A DNA stretch of 64,000 nt from Tetrahymena elliotti 4EA (taxonomy: Eukaryota > Ciliophora > Oligohymenophorea > Hymenostomatida > Tetrahymenidae): contig JH720308.1 in assembly GCA_000231825.2 (NCBI GenBank), positions 1,287,675 to 1,351,674 of the forward strand, in the 5' to 3' direction. Positions 39,763 to 51,700 of this stretch are shown here, in pieces (position 1 is the stretch's first letter; every line of letters starts with the position of its first letter). Position numbers and translations under genes: made by a program. The notes beneath the pieces were generated by a model. The model made no database searches. It was not told the DNA's origin and saw only the letters and a program-made list of their open reading frames with translations.

Positions 39763-40546
39763 TCAAATTTCATTATTATCTAGTCCATATTCAGAAAATA
39801 CTTCTTTAGTTGTTAGGTTTCTAATATTTGCAATTCTTTAAAATATACTACCTGCTACTTCCTTTATATTTAAAAATTCAAATAAATTCTAATAATAAGT
39901 GCGCGAAACATCTTAAAAATTGTTAAAATAAATATAAAATTTCTAAAAACCTAATAGATATTATTTAGAATAATTCTATTAGAAAGAAAGATATTTTCAA
40001 CTTAATTTTACCTTCATTTCATTTCTCTCTTATATCCTTTTAAGCTTGTCGCTTTTTGTATTTAAATTCTTCTTTTTTTCTTCAAGGAGTGTTTTTGCAG
40101 CTATTAACTCTGCTTTATACTCTTACAACTATTCGTCATTTAAATCTTCATGTTTTTTAAGCTCAAACTTTTTTATTTATTAATCCGCTTATTTATTTTC
40201 TTCTTAATGCTAAGTTTCATTTGAGTGGTCACTTTCTTACTAATCCATAGGATGAGTTTCTATTTATATATATTCTATCCTAACACTATCACATTTTACT
40301 TTTTTTGTCAGGAATATACTTACAATATTTCTATTAAAAGAGAATATAGATTTACATACAATTATCATTGATAATAATAATATCAATACCAAAAAATTAC
40401 ATTTTATGCTACTCATGCTATTAATCAACAATTTCTTTTAACTTTTAACTCTCAATGTCACTAAAGTGTTCTTAGAGCTATTTAAAAGATAGAGGTTCTC
40501 TTAATTACAAGAGATAGTCTATTACTTATTTTTATTAATCTTCCAT
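39763..40546 (-). CDS. Swi5-like recombination mediator with N-terminal helical module
   Basis: Exons 40401-40546, 40012-40330 and a last exon starting at 39942 or 39975 give 214 or 225 residues. The N-terminal module (1-~70: YLLQLREPLSFKQLQEHF, then NIVSIFLTKKVKCDSVRIEY) has the look of a winged helix. A charged coiled coil covers ~100-155. The C terminus matches Swi5: FLNIKEVAGSIFQRIANI then LTTKEVFSEYGLDNNE, against the family pattern YNDIKDxGQxLxGxLA..xxTTKELYxEFGLD. Swi5, with Sfr1, helps Rad51/Dmc1 strand exchange in repair and meiosis. That role here is inference from the domain. The same arrangement recurs at the C terminus of the giant gene at 48.7-57.2 kb. The last intron has two phase-compatible acceptors (39943 or 39976). 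Confidence 0.72.
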
Positions 40547-41308
40547 TATTTTATAAAGTATATTAATTAATATAATTATTTTGGCTAGAAGAATAATAAT
40601 TGTTATTTATATATTTATGACTATAAAATTACATTTATATTGAATTTTAATTTATAATCAAACATCATCAACTTTGAGAAATTATTTTCAGAAAAATAAT
40701 TCTAATCTAAAAAAATAATTGAATTATTTATTCAAATAAATACTAAATTATTTCAAATCAACATCAGATTTCACAAGAAAATATTAAAAGTGTACATACA
40801 GTAAAATTTCAGTTTTTTTACTCAGTAATTATTTAAGAAGCAGACCAGCTAAAACTTAATAAAAATCAACTTTTATTTTTAAAAAAATCATTTTTGTTTT
40901 ATTTATTAATTAAAATTGTATTTATTATTTTTTTTCAAAAAATTCTATTTAATTCTGCTCAATAAAATTATTAAATTTCATCTATTTTTTCCTTTAGAAA
41001 AAATGTAAACCTTTAATCAAGTTTTTTGCAAATGTATTTTTTTATAATAATCATATCATATCTTTAATAATAAAAAAAACATGAATTCTAAACAACTCAA
41101 ATAAATTTTATCTTCAAAAAAAAGCTAGAAAGAGATAATAGAAAAATTATAAAATAAAAAGAAAATAAATTTTAAATGAAATATAATTTATTTGATAGAC
41201 AAGTTAAATTAAAAAAATAATGACTATTATGTATTTTTTTGAAAAGTTGAACAGTAAGTAATAAATTATAATATAGTGTATTAGATTTTTTTAAATAGTT
41301 TAAATAAT
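40547..41308. other. AT-rich intergenic
   Basis: No gene seen between the Swi5-like gene and the dioxygenase array. Confidence 0.5.
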
Positions 41309-42115
41309 TCATATAATTTGTGCTTGTGTTCTAAAAAGTAATCTTCTTGAGTTACCAAATCCACCCATACTTCTATGGATGACTCTAATGTTGTCCCAAA
41401 TTACAACATCACCCATTTCCCATTTGTGACTGTATATTTTATAGTATTTTTCAATTTCAGGGACAATGTCTCTTGAATTCAAGATGGTACCGTCTTTAAG
41501 TACTACATCATTCAAGTTGTTATAGGTGATATTGAGAATCTTTTTACCGGAAATAGGGTGAGTTGCTATGGCTGGATGGTGAGACTCAGGATAGTGCTCT
41601 TCAGGCTTAGCACTTTTGAAATCAGAAATACTTTAGCTTCTGATAATGCTTTTACCACCTTCTAGTTGTTCTCTAAGATCAGCTGGCATATCATTCAATA
41701 TTTGTTCAGAGTCTACATAACCAGTTTAGCCTCCAACTTGAGCTATTTCCTTTGGTGTAAGAATACTTAAGATAAAATTTTCTCCAGGTTGTCTGAAGTC
41801 ACCATCTTTATGCCAATATTCAGCATCTGTAGAGTTAGGCTTTACAGTGTCATCTAACTTAACATTTCCTACTCTAACAATTGCTGGATATTCAGGGTCT
41901 CTGTTATCAAAAGCATAGAAGGAAGGTAGAATTACAAGTTTTCCCCATCTTTCAGTGAATGCTATTTGCTGTTAAGTAGTTAAGTTTTGGTTTTTAATGC
42001 AAATAACACCATGTGTCCATAAGGCTTTTTAAATATCTTCAAATTAACTATCTGTAAGATTACTGAGATCAACTCCTTCAATAGTGTATCCAAGTTGAGA
42101 TTTAGCTTCAGTCAT
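41309..42115 (-). CDS. TauD/TfdA-type 2-oxoglutarate dioxygenase, copy 1
   Basis: One exon, 268 residues, close to the family norm (~270-300). The iron ligands are visible: WHKDGDF gives the HxD pair and VIHRSMGGF the distal His. The following SRRLLFRTQ supplies the Arg that binds the 2-oxoglutarate carboxylate. Other family segments are ALWTHGVICIKNQ at the N terminus and AIVRVGNV. These enzymes hydroxylate sulfonates, aryloxyalkanoates or other small acids using O2. The ciliate substrate is unknown. No targeting peptide is seen (MTEAKSQLGYTIEG), so it is probably cytosolic. It is the first of three same-strand paralogues and is nearest in sequence to copy 3. Confidence 0.92.
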
Positions 42116-44024
42116 TTTTTTTTTCTAATTTAAAAAAATTTTTTTTTTTTTTATAATACAAATTTGATATTAAAATTTATTGAGTATTTAAATTACATCA
42201 TATGGTTGTCTTTTTTTCTTTTTATGTTCAATCTAAGATTTTTATCTTATTTTTTCTGTCTGGATGCATACCTCACAACAGATTTACTTTTTCTATTCTT
42301 ATGGTTTTAATGTTAAATTACTGTTCAAAAAAATATAATTTTTTCACATTGAAATCTGTTAGTTAGATAACTTCCTTTCTATTATATTTTTTATTTAAAG
42401 AAAAATTAATGATCTAACTTCTTTATAAACAACAGAAAAACTTAAATTTTTTATCAGTAAATTATTTCAACAAATTTTTGAATGAAATATATTTTAAAAA
42501 TACTAATTTTCTAATATAAAAAAAACCCTCAATGAAAGAATAAGATTTTTGAGATTGGTCTATTATTTTTTTAAAAAACGAATTATTTTACAGGCTGAAA
42601 AGTAATTCAAAAACTAAACAATAAAAAAAATTCGAGAAGAAATCTTTGATTTTTTCCTCTAATCTTTCTGGCCTAACTAATATCAAAAACTTTTCACTAG
42701 TTATCACAAATTTATTTACTCGATAAAATTGATGATTGAAATTTTTCCACCCATTAGAAAAATGAAATTATAATAATATATGGTGAAAAATTATGACAAA
42801 TAAAAATCAAATTTCCCCACCTTTTCTTTCTATAATTTCTTAGACTTATAAAAAAGATTTAACAGGACAAAAAGAAAAAATGATAATCATCTCTTTTTGA
42901 AATAAAGCAGGATTAAAATTTATTTTCTCAATATTTCTTTCAACATTTTTTTCTATTTTTTCACTTGTAATACATTTTTTTCTATTTTTAAGTCTAAATA
43001 TTAAAAAAAAATTAAAATATTTGCTTTATTCAGCTCTAAAAAATACAGAAATTTTCCTAACATAAAATTAATAATACAATACTCTAATCAAGCTTGAATT
43101 TATAATTCCTAACTTCTTTACAATTTTATATTTTAGATATAACATTTTTTGCTATTACTTTTGTCATCTTTAATCCTATTAATTTTTGAAATCTATTATT
43201 TTAGTCTATATAATCCACAATTTACTAAATATATTTTTTATTTTTATTAATTTATAATAGCATTTTTAAATTAGAAAAAAAAATATCATTTATTAAATCA
43301 TAAATTGAAATAGACTGACTAAATTAACAAATCTTTGTTTTAAAAAATGAAAAAGTCATTTAATCATAAAATCTGGGCAGTAAAATGAAATTTAATTTAA
43401 TTATCTTAAAGAATCGTGATTTATCTTAACTTTTTTCAACAGTGATTATATTGAGCTGACCATTTACTCTTAGATTGTTGAAGATAAATTTTTTTTTTAA
43501 TTTTGTTTAGCTTGTGGTAAAAGCTATTTTCCATTTAGAAAGAAGGTTTTTTAATTTGGATAAAAAGTTAAGAAGGTTTTTCCTCACATTCCTATGCAGA
43601 AAGTAAATGATAGATAAATTTCTAAAAGTGAAAAAACGCTCAAAATTTAAAAATTAATGATGTTGATTAAAAAAGCAACTTTCTTCACAAAAAAATAAAC
43701 AAGAGATAAATAAAAGTTATAAATCAATTTATAACAGAAAATATGTTTTAAATATTCAACTTATCTTAGTATTGAATGGATTTTCTATTCCTTTATATAA
43801 AATCTAATTGATGAAAAAGTTGAGTATTTTTAATATTTAATTAATAAAATTAAAGTTTAATAAAGAATTTGATGAAATAGCTTTTCTATTAAATTAATTT
43901 ATAAACACATTAAAAAGTAAAAAAATACATTATTTAACCATCATAATAGATTTTAAGATAAATTAAATGAGCAGTTTTTAATTTACTGCTTTAAAAATTT
44001 GTTGATTTTTTGTGAAATTTATAT
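42116..44024. other. AT-rich intergenic between dioxygenase copies
   Basis: No gene or remnant copy recognised in about 1.9 kb. Confidence 0.5.
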
Positions 44025-44921
44025 TCAATATAATATCTATGCTTGAGTTCTAGTAAGTAATCTTCTATTGTTACCAAATCCTCCCATACTTTTATGAATA
44101 ACTCTAATATTATCCCATATAACAACATCACCCATCTCCCATTTATGACTATAAATTTTGTATATTTTTTCTATTTCTGCAATTATTTCTTTTGAGCTTT
44201 TTTTTGAGCCATCTTAAAAGAGAATATCATTTTCCACATTTTAACAAATATTAAAGATTTTTCTACCGGTGATAGGGTGTGATGTAAAAACTGGGTGAAA
44301 AGCTTCAGGGTAGTGCTCATTTTCCTTAAATTATTTAAAATCATTTATGTTTTAAGATCTTATAATGATTTATGAGCCTTCTAGCATTTCTTTTAAGTTT
44401 TCAGGAAGATCTCTATACACTTATTCTGAGCAGACAAAACCTGTTTAACCACCAATTTATGCTATTTCTTATGGTATAAGTATGCTTATAAAAAAATTTT
44501 CCCCAGGCTTTTTAAAATCTCCATCTTTATGCCAATATTCAGTGTCTGTACAATCTTATTTAATAGAACCATCAAGATTTACATTACCTACTCTAACAAT
44601 AGCTGGTTAATCTGGATCTCTTTTGGTGTATGCTTGCTATATAGGAAGTATCATCAACTTCCCCCATTTTTGAGTGAAAGATATTTACTAATCAATAGTT
44701 AATTTTTAGTTTTTAATGCAAATAACACCATGAGTCCATAATGCATCTTTAATATCCTCAAATTGCTTTGGTGTTAAGTTATTAATATCAATATTATTAA
44801 TTGGAAAACCAAGTTTATACATTTCCTATGGATCCTATTATATTCTAGGAGCTGCTAAAGAAATGGCTTGCTTTCTAAGATTTTAAAAACTAAATCTCTA
44901 AAGTTAAATAAAGCGTCTCAT
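44025..44921 (-). CDS. TauD/TfdA-type 2-oxoglutarate dioxygenase, copy 2, with presequence
   Basis: One exon, 298 residues. It is ~33 residues longer at the N terminus than its neighbours. The extension MRRFIQLQRFSFQNLRKQA is basic, lacks acidic residues and can form an amphipathic helix, so mitochondrial import is likely. The core keeps HxD (WHKDGDF), the distal His (VIHKSMGGF) and Arg (NRRLLTRTQ). It is the most diverged of the three: the middle region has more Lys/Asn, more TAA/TAG glutamine codons and a different metal-distal loop (FKQFKENEHYPEAFHP). This suggests duplication followed by relocalisation, perhaps with a changed substrate. Confidence 0.9.
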
Positions 44922-45985
44922 TTAAAGAGAAGTTTTGAATCAGTAGAATGTGAATTATTTTTTCAAAAATAAAACCCTAAAAGAGAAATATATTCCTTAA
45001 TGCTCAAAAAATTAATTTAATTATCAATAATATATGAATATTAGTAAATAATTATGTTTTTATTATCATCATGTATGGTTAATATTGAATAAATTTCAAA
45101 AGAATTTGTTTATCAAAAATAACTATTTAAAATATTTTAACCAATCATATTTCATAAATAAAAACAGAAATTGGAAAAAGAGATTAGAAAAGTAATCAAG
45201 ATTTCTAATTTATATTTTTTATTAGACACCAATAATGGGGCAAATAAAATACTAGTTCTTGTTAGCTCTTATTTTGAATCTATCTAACCTAAATCTAACA
45301 AATAAAAATTAATTAATTTTTTTCTAAAACATCCTTTACATTATTAAAAAGCTTATTCTCACAAAACTATGAAAAAACAGATTATTGATTAAAAAAGTTA
45401 AACAGTAATTAAGAACTTAACAATCGACAGAAAAGATGCTTCTTTTTTTTTTCCAGCATAATATAATCAAATCCTTTTGAATTAACAATAAATGCAAATT
45501 TTTATTAGTTAGTATTGATTCAAATAAAATAATTTAACTAAACATAAATGTTCAAATTAAATAGTTAGTATAGATTCATCTCATTATGGTCAATAAATAA
45601 ATTAGTATTAGATATTATAAAAATAACAATCTTGTAATCATAAATGAGTCTCTTTTTCTGTAGGCTGAAAAAATATTTATTGATATGGAAAAAGCTTAAC
45701 AGTATATAGTATTGGGATGTAATAAAATAGATGGCTGGTTAGAGGAAATGAGATATTTGTTAAATATTTAAAAATATGCAGATAAAATTTGTTTTTTCTT
45801 CGACTTATCAAAATTAATATCTTAAGTATTTAAAAAAACGCAAATAAAACACAAAATTAATAATTAAAAGTTCTTTGTTGTTCATGAAAATAAGATTAAC
45901 TTTCAAATATTTGTTAATAAAATTGTTGGATATTTTATATTGGAGTAATCTATTTAATTTAGAAAATATTGGTTATTCATCAATA
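44922..45985. other. AT-rich intergenic between dioxygenase copies
   Basis: No gene recognised. Confidence 0.5.
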
Positions 45986-46795
45986 TCAATATAAAATTTG
46001 AGCCTATGTTCTAAAAAGAAGTCTTCTGTTATTTCCAAAGCCTCCCATACTTCTATGAATAACTCTAATATTATCCCAAATAACAACATCACCCATTTCC
46101 CATTAATGTCCATGTATTTTATAAGAATTTTCAATTTCAGGATTAATATCTTTTGAATTAATTCTGTCTCCGTTTTTAAGGATGACATCATTTTAATTTT
46201 TTTAAGTTATGTTAAAGATTTTTCTTCCAGTAATTGGATGATGGGGAGTAACGGGATGATGAGCTTCAGGAAGATGTTCTTCAGGCTTGGCATCTTTAAA
46301 ATCTGAGATAGTTTAAGTCCTTACTATGATTTGAGAGTCTTCTAATTATTCCTTGAGGTTTTCAGGTAAATCTTTTAAAACCTATTCAGAGCAAGCATAC
46401 CCAGTTTATCCACCAACTTAAGCTATTTCTTAAGGAATTAATATACTAATTATAAAGTTCTCTCCAGGTTATCTGAAATTTCCATCCTTGTGCCAGTATT
46501 CAGCATCTTTAGAATTAGGTTTAACACTTCCATCTAATCTTACATTTCCTACTCTAACTATAGCTGGGTATTCAGGATCTCTGTTCTCAAATGCATAATA
46601 TGGTGGAAGTACTACCAATTTTCCCCATTTTTCTGTGAAGGAGATCTATTACTGAGTATTTAAGGTCTAATTTTTAATACATATCATTCCATGTGTCCAT
46701 AAAGCTTCTTAGATGTTTTTAAATTGTTCATCTGTTAAATTATTTAAGTCAACACCTGTGATAGTGTATCCAAGTTAAGTTTTAGTTTCAGACAT
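45986..46795 (-). CDS. TauD/TfdA-type 2-oxoglutarate dioxygenase, copy 3
   Basis: One exon, 269 residues, starting MSETKTQLGYTITGVDLNNL. Ligands are WHKDGNF (HxD, with Asn in place of the following Asp), VIHRSMGGF and NNRRLLFRTQAQILY. It aligns without gaps to copy 1 over most of its length, including ALWTHGMICIKNQ and NRDPEYPAIVRVGNV, so these two are the most recent duplicates. The C-terminal ILY is shared with copy 2. The three copies are head-to-tail and have separate promoters, judged by 1-2 kb spacers. Confidence 0.92.
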
Positions 46796-48744
46796 TCACT
46801 AAATATTTGTTATGTTAAATTTGTTTAATGTATTTATAATTTATTTCTGATTGAAATTTAGAGAGGGATTTTTAAATTGGATTTATAGACTTCTAAATAA
46901 ACGAAAAAATCTATAGTGTGTAGATATTGAATATTAAACATCATGATATAATTTATAATAACTTATTAAAGCTTATATTTTTTTGGATATTTTTAATTGG
47001 TTGTTTTGGATATGTGACAAAATATGATTTGAAAAATACAGATCTAAATTCATTCAGCCATAATTAAAACTCGTTTCTAAATTTTTTATTTTTGTGGACA
47101 TAAATTGGCATATTATATTTACCCTTTTTGGAAAAAGAAAATCTGATTATTCAAAAGAAAATACCAAGATATTTAATGAATAAATAATACTAAAATTTAA
47201 TTTTTATAAATTTTTGCTTTTTGTCAAGGTAACTCTGAAATATCATTTTACTTTTCTAGGTGAGCATGTTATTTCATTTAAAAGAACTGGTTGAATAAAA
47301 ACCAATTGTATATGTTTCAAAAGTAAATTTGAAAATTTTACAATTTGAAGCTTTTACATTTTTAAACAAATAATAGCTAGAATTATCTCCAGATCTAAAG
47401 TAATGTAAATGGTTAAAAATAGAGTTTTTATGTATTTTCTTTTGAGCAAAAATAAAATTGATATCTTTTTTTAATTTTGTTTTCTTAAATAAAAAGGCTG
47501 ATAGGATTTATATAGATATTTAAAGTAATCTGAATTACAAAAACTAATTTAATTAATTTATGGTAAATAAAAATAAGTGACGAATTATTTTTGCCTAGAA
47601 AATCCAAAAATATAATGCTTAAAATAGTATTATTTAAGCATCTAAAATCAGCAAGTTTAATCTTTAAAAAAAAATTATTAATTTCTGCAGAAATAAAATA
47701 TTTATTTATATTAAAATTGATTAATTCTTATTACAAACCAAATTAAAAATGTAATATTTTTAAGTAGTGAAATATTCTTTATGTTAAAGAAACATTAGTG
47801 GCTAAAAATAAGTTACCTTCAAAGTTTTAGACAATGAAATTCATGAATTAGTGTTGTGATATCTTAATGTGAATTACGATTTGGATTTTTATAATTTTGA
47901 AAATCTTCGTATTAATTAATTAATAAAAATACGTCATACAATATAATTTAAATATTGAATTATTTTGCTTCAGAAAACACAGGATTGATAAATTTCACCA
48001 ACTTTTTTATTTTATTCAAAAGCAAAATTATTTACAATTTTTTTATTTTTATTAAAGTATAAAATAATAATTGGGTATAATCTAAAACCAAAATTATTCT
48101 TTGTTTTTACCGTCTTCACATTTTTACATTAATATAACTTAGGTCTCATTAAATAATCTTTATTTATTTCATGTAATTGAGGAAAAATTTACCTATTTAG
48201 ATCCTATATATCCTTATTAAATCTTAAAAAAATGCATTTTTAAGTTGTAATTATTTCATCAGATATATTTTTTGAGTCTCAAATATAAACTGGTCACATA
48301 TCAATAAAAGAATAATATTTTGTTTCAAAGATCTAATTAAATTTACTATTTTTTTATACGAATTCATACCATTCATTCTAAATTTTTATTATATTCAATG
48401 AAATCTATCTTAGCATCATCACAAATAATTATATTAAAATAATAGAAAAAAGTATAAAATAAAAGTTTTCTGTTTTTATGAATCTACAATCACAATATAT
48501 TATTTTTGAAAGAGATAAATGTTTTGAATTGAATATTAAATTTATTATTAGATTCGTCAAAATTAAGAATGAATATAAATTTCGCTCGGTAAAAAATGAA
48601 TATGCCATGAAATTAGTTTTTAAAAATCTAAATTATTTTTTATACTAAAATTTAATTCATAAAATTGAATGTAAAAATAATTAGAAAGAGTTAAAACATA
48701 AAGTATTAGTTAAGTATTTAATTTATATAGATAAAATGAATAGT
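46796..48744. other. AT-rich intergenic
   Basis: No gene recognised in about 1.9 kb. Confidence 0.5.
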
Positions 48745-51700
48745 TCAAATTGAGTCTTAAATATTATAATTTTATTTAACTTAATCAATAGTTTAATTTT
48801 TAATGGTTGCTAATCTTTTGAATAAATTATTTCCTATATTCTATTATTAAATAAATAAAAATCACTATTTTATCCCAAAAAAAAATTTAGTTACCATTAA
48901 TTCCATAAGTTGCTCTTTCTTTTGGTTTATTTGATTCATAGCATCTAATTATTTTTTCTTCTATTCTAAATATGCAAAATGTATATTAAGTGATTTTTTA
49001 TATGAAGATAATTATTCCTCTTTGAGTTCATTTGAATTTTTGTATTCAAAAGCTGATACTTCAACTTCTTCTATATTTTCTTAATTTAGCTAGGCATCTT
49101 CTTAATCCGAATCACATAAACCTTAGCTATCAAGGATATGCTATTCAGTATCATAATACTCCATTCTTACACTGTGGTATTTTAGTTTTTTATTTAAAAA
49201 CATCTATACTGTGTTCCTATATTTAAAATTGTTAGATTTAAAAAAATTAAAAAAATATTTACAATTTCTTTTGCTGTTTCATTTCTTCAATTATAGAAAG
49301 TATTTCTTAAGGTTTATGATATGGGAACCTATCTTATATCATTTTAAAAGAGCAAGGCTCTCTTAAATTCAACAAAAATTTATATAGTCTTTGTTCTTCA
49401 TCTTCTTCAATAACGTCTAAAGATAAACCTTATTTATCAATACTTTATTCTTCTTCATCATAAATAGTAATTCTACTTTGTAAATTAAAAGGATATATTT
49501 AACTTAGTTTTGATTCACCTGCCAACCTTACATAGCCTTAAATTTAATTTTTCTCACTTTCTGTAAATTCATTTAACAAGTTAACTTTAATTTATTCACT
49601 TCTTTCTTTACTAAAACTAGTTTTATTTAATTATTCTTTACTATCATAGTTAATTTTATTAACGCTAGATATTTTAGAACAAACGCTTTATTTTTTTATT
49701 GATTTGCTTTGATGTAGCTTATTAACAGATTTTTTATCAGATTACATAATATTATCATTGTTTAATTAATTTTCTTTATCAAAATAAATTTCTGAAAGCA
49801 ATTTCTTGGTTGAAGATTTAGCAGCACTCCTTCTAGCAGATATCTTTATTAGATTTGAAAAGAGCTAATTATTATCTGAAAAGTCATCTAAGTTATCATT
49901 AATAACACTTATTGATTCATTCATGTGCTCTTATTCATATTTTTTAATTATTTCTATGTAATTAATTTTTTAACTATTTTTATTTAATAAATAATTGTTT
50001 TAACTATTTCCAGTTTCATCATTCTCACAATCTTCCAATAACTCATCGTTTTCTTATATTATATTTTTCTCTAAATCGTTTTAAACTACATTTTCCATTT
50101 ATTCCTCCTATTAATCAGTCTAAGATAGTTCTTAAACAGCTTAGCTTTTCTGTACACTAATATTTTCTTTATATTATTCCTAATCTTAATCATCAATAAT
50201 ACCACTTACAAGATCTTCAAAATTGTCTTCATTTTTCTATTTTTTAATTGGACTAACATAGAATCCGTTCTCAAATATTTGATCTTAGGCTGTGTCTAAA
50301 TCTTTTTCATTCTCTTGAGTATTCAGCATTTTTAAATTATCAAGTGATTCTATTTCATCTTCTAATTTTGATTAAACACTTGTTTTTTGTTTTTATTCAT
50401 TAAAATTTTCATTTTGAATTTTACAATCTTCCATATTTTAATTTACATTATCTTTAGAAGTAGTTATATCAATTTATTATTATGTTTATGCTTCTTCTTA
50501 AGAAAGAGATGTATCTATACTTTCATTTTGTATAATTTATTCTGCATTTTAACTTTAATCTACAACTAATATTTATTCTTTCTGACGGCTCTATTTTTAT
50601 TACTAATCCTGACATTCATTTTGGTTTTAAATTTGCTCTTCCAATATTTAATCTTTATTACTTAATTCAATTTATTTCAATTCAGGTTATTATTCTAAGA
50701 CTTATTCATCAGTTATTTTTTCTGTATTTATTTTCAATTATTCAGTACTTAACTCTTCTAAATGTATTTGTTCTTATTCTTCTTATGAAGAAGGAGAAAC
50801 CAAATTAGATTCAACAGTTTATTCAATTTAATGTTGTAATTAAATTTATTCTAATTATGAATTTTATTTATTTTATTAGTGTTAAATGTCTAAATTTTCA
50901 ACTACATCTTCATTTATTTTTTCTAATATTTTATTTTTTTCTGAATCAGTTTCCTCCTCAGGAAATTAATTCTCATCTCCAAGTGATTAATTATCATTAT
51001 AGTTAGATTCAATTAAATTTTATTTTACATTTCCAAGTTAAATATTGCTAGATTAATTAATTTAATCTAAAAGATCTTGTTGATTTTCTATTATTAAAGA
51101 AATTTCTTTTTACATTGAATTTTCTTAAACTATTTTTTCACTTTCATGAGAATCTAAATTGCTATTTGAATATTATGAAACTTATTTTTCTTGCTCATTT
51201 TATATTTCTTTCTCTAAGATATTTTCTTCTACAATAATATTTTCATTTTATTCTCTCATATTTTATTATTTTAATAAACTTTCTTTTGCAAGTAAAACAT
51301 TTATATCAATTTCTTATTCATTTAAGTTTGTTTCAGGTTTTTGTTCATTATTTTTTGCTTATTATTAATTATTTGATTCAATTTAATCAAATTAAACAAC
51401 AGAATTTTTTTCTTCTTCATCAATACTCAAATCGTTTTATTCATTAGAATGATCATCACTGATTAAACTAATTTATTAAATGTCTGAATATTCAACACTT
51501 TTTATTTCATTTTAGTTTATTTCATTATTCTATTAAGATTTTTCTTCTTGCTAGAAATCATTATCATTTTATTAATATTGTTCTTACAATTAAGTTTATT
51601 ATTCATCAATCATTTACTCATCAGATTTAATTGTAAGATTCTATTGATCATGATTTGGTTAACTATTTTAGTAAATTTAATTTTAATTAGATTCTATTTC

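Noticed and set aside
40331..40416. Apparent signal peptide (Met at 40416 followed by a hydrophobic stretch) for the Swi5-like gene
   Set aside because: The stretch is an in-frame reading of a 70-nt intron (40331-40400). Splicing from the upstream Met at 40546 restores collinearity with the paralogous module in the giant gene.
45973..46191. Separate 72-residue minus-strand protein
   Set aside because: It is an out-of-frame reading of dioxygenase copy 3.
48862..48894. End of the giant protein at the TGA at 48862
   Set aside because: The TGA lies inside a 54-nt intron; splicing at phase 0 joins the coiled coil to the conserved Swi5-like terminus.
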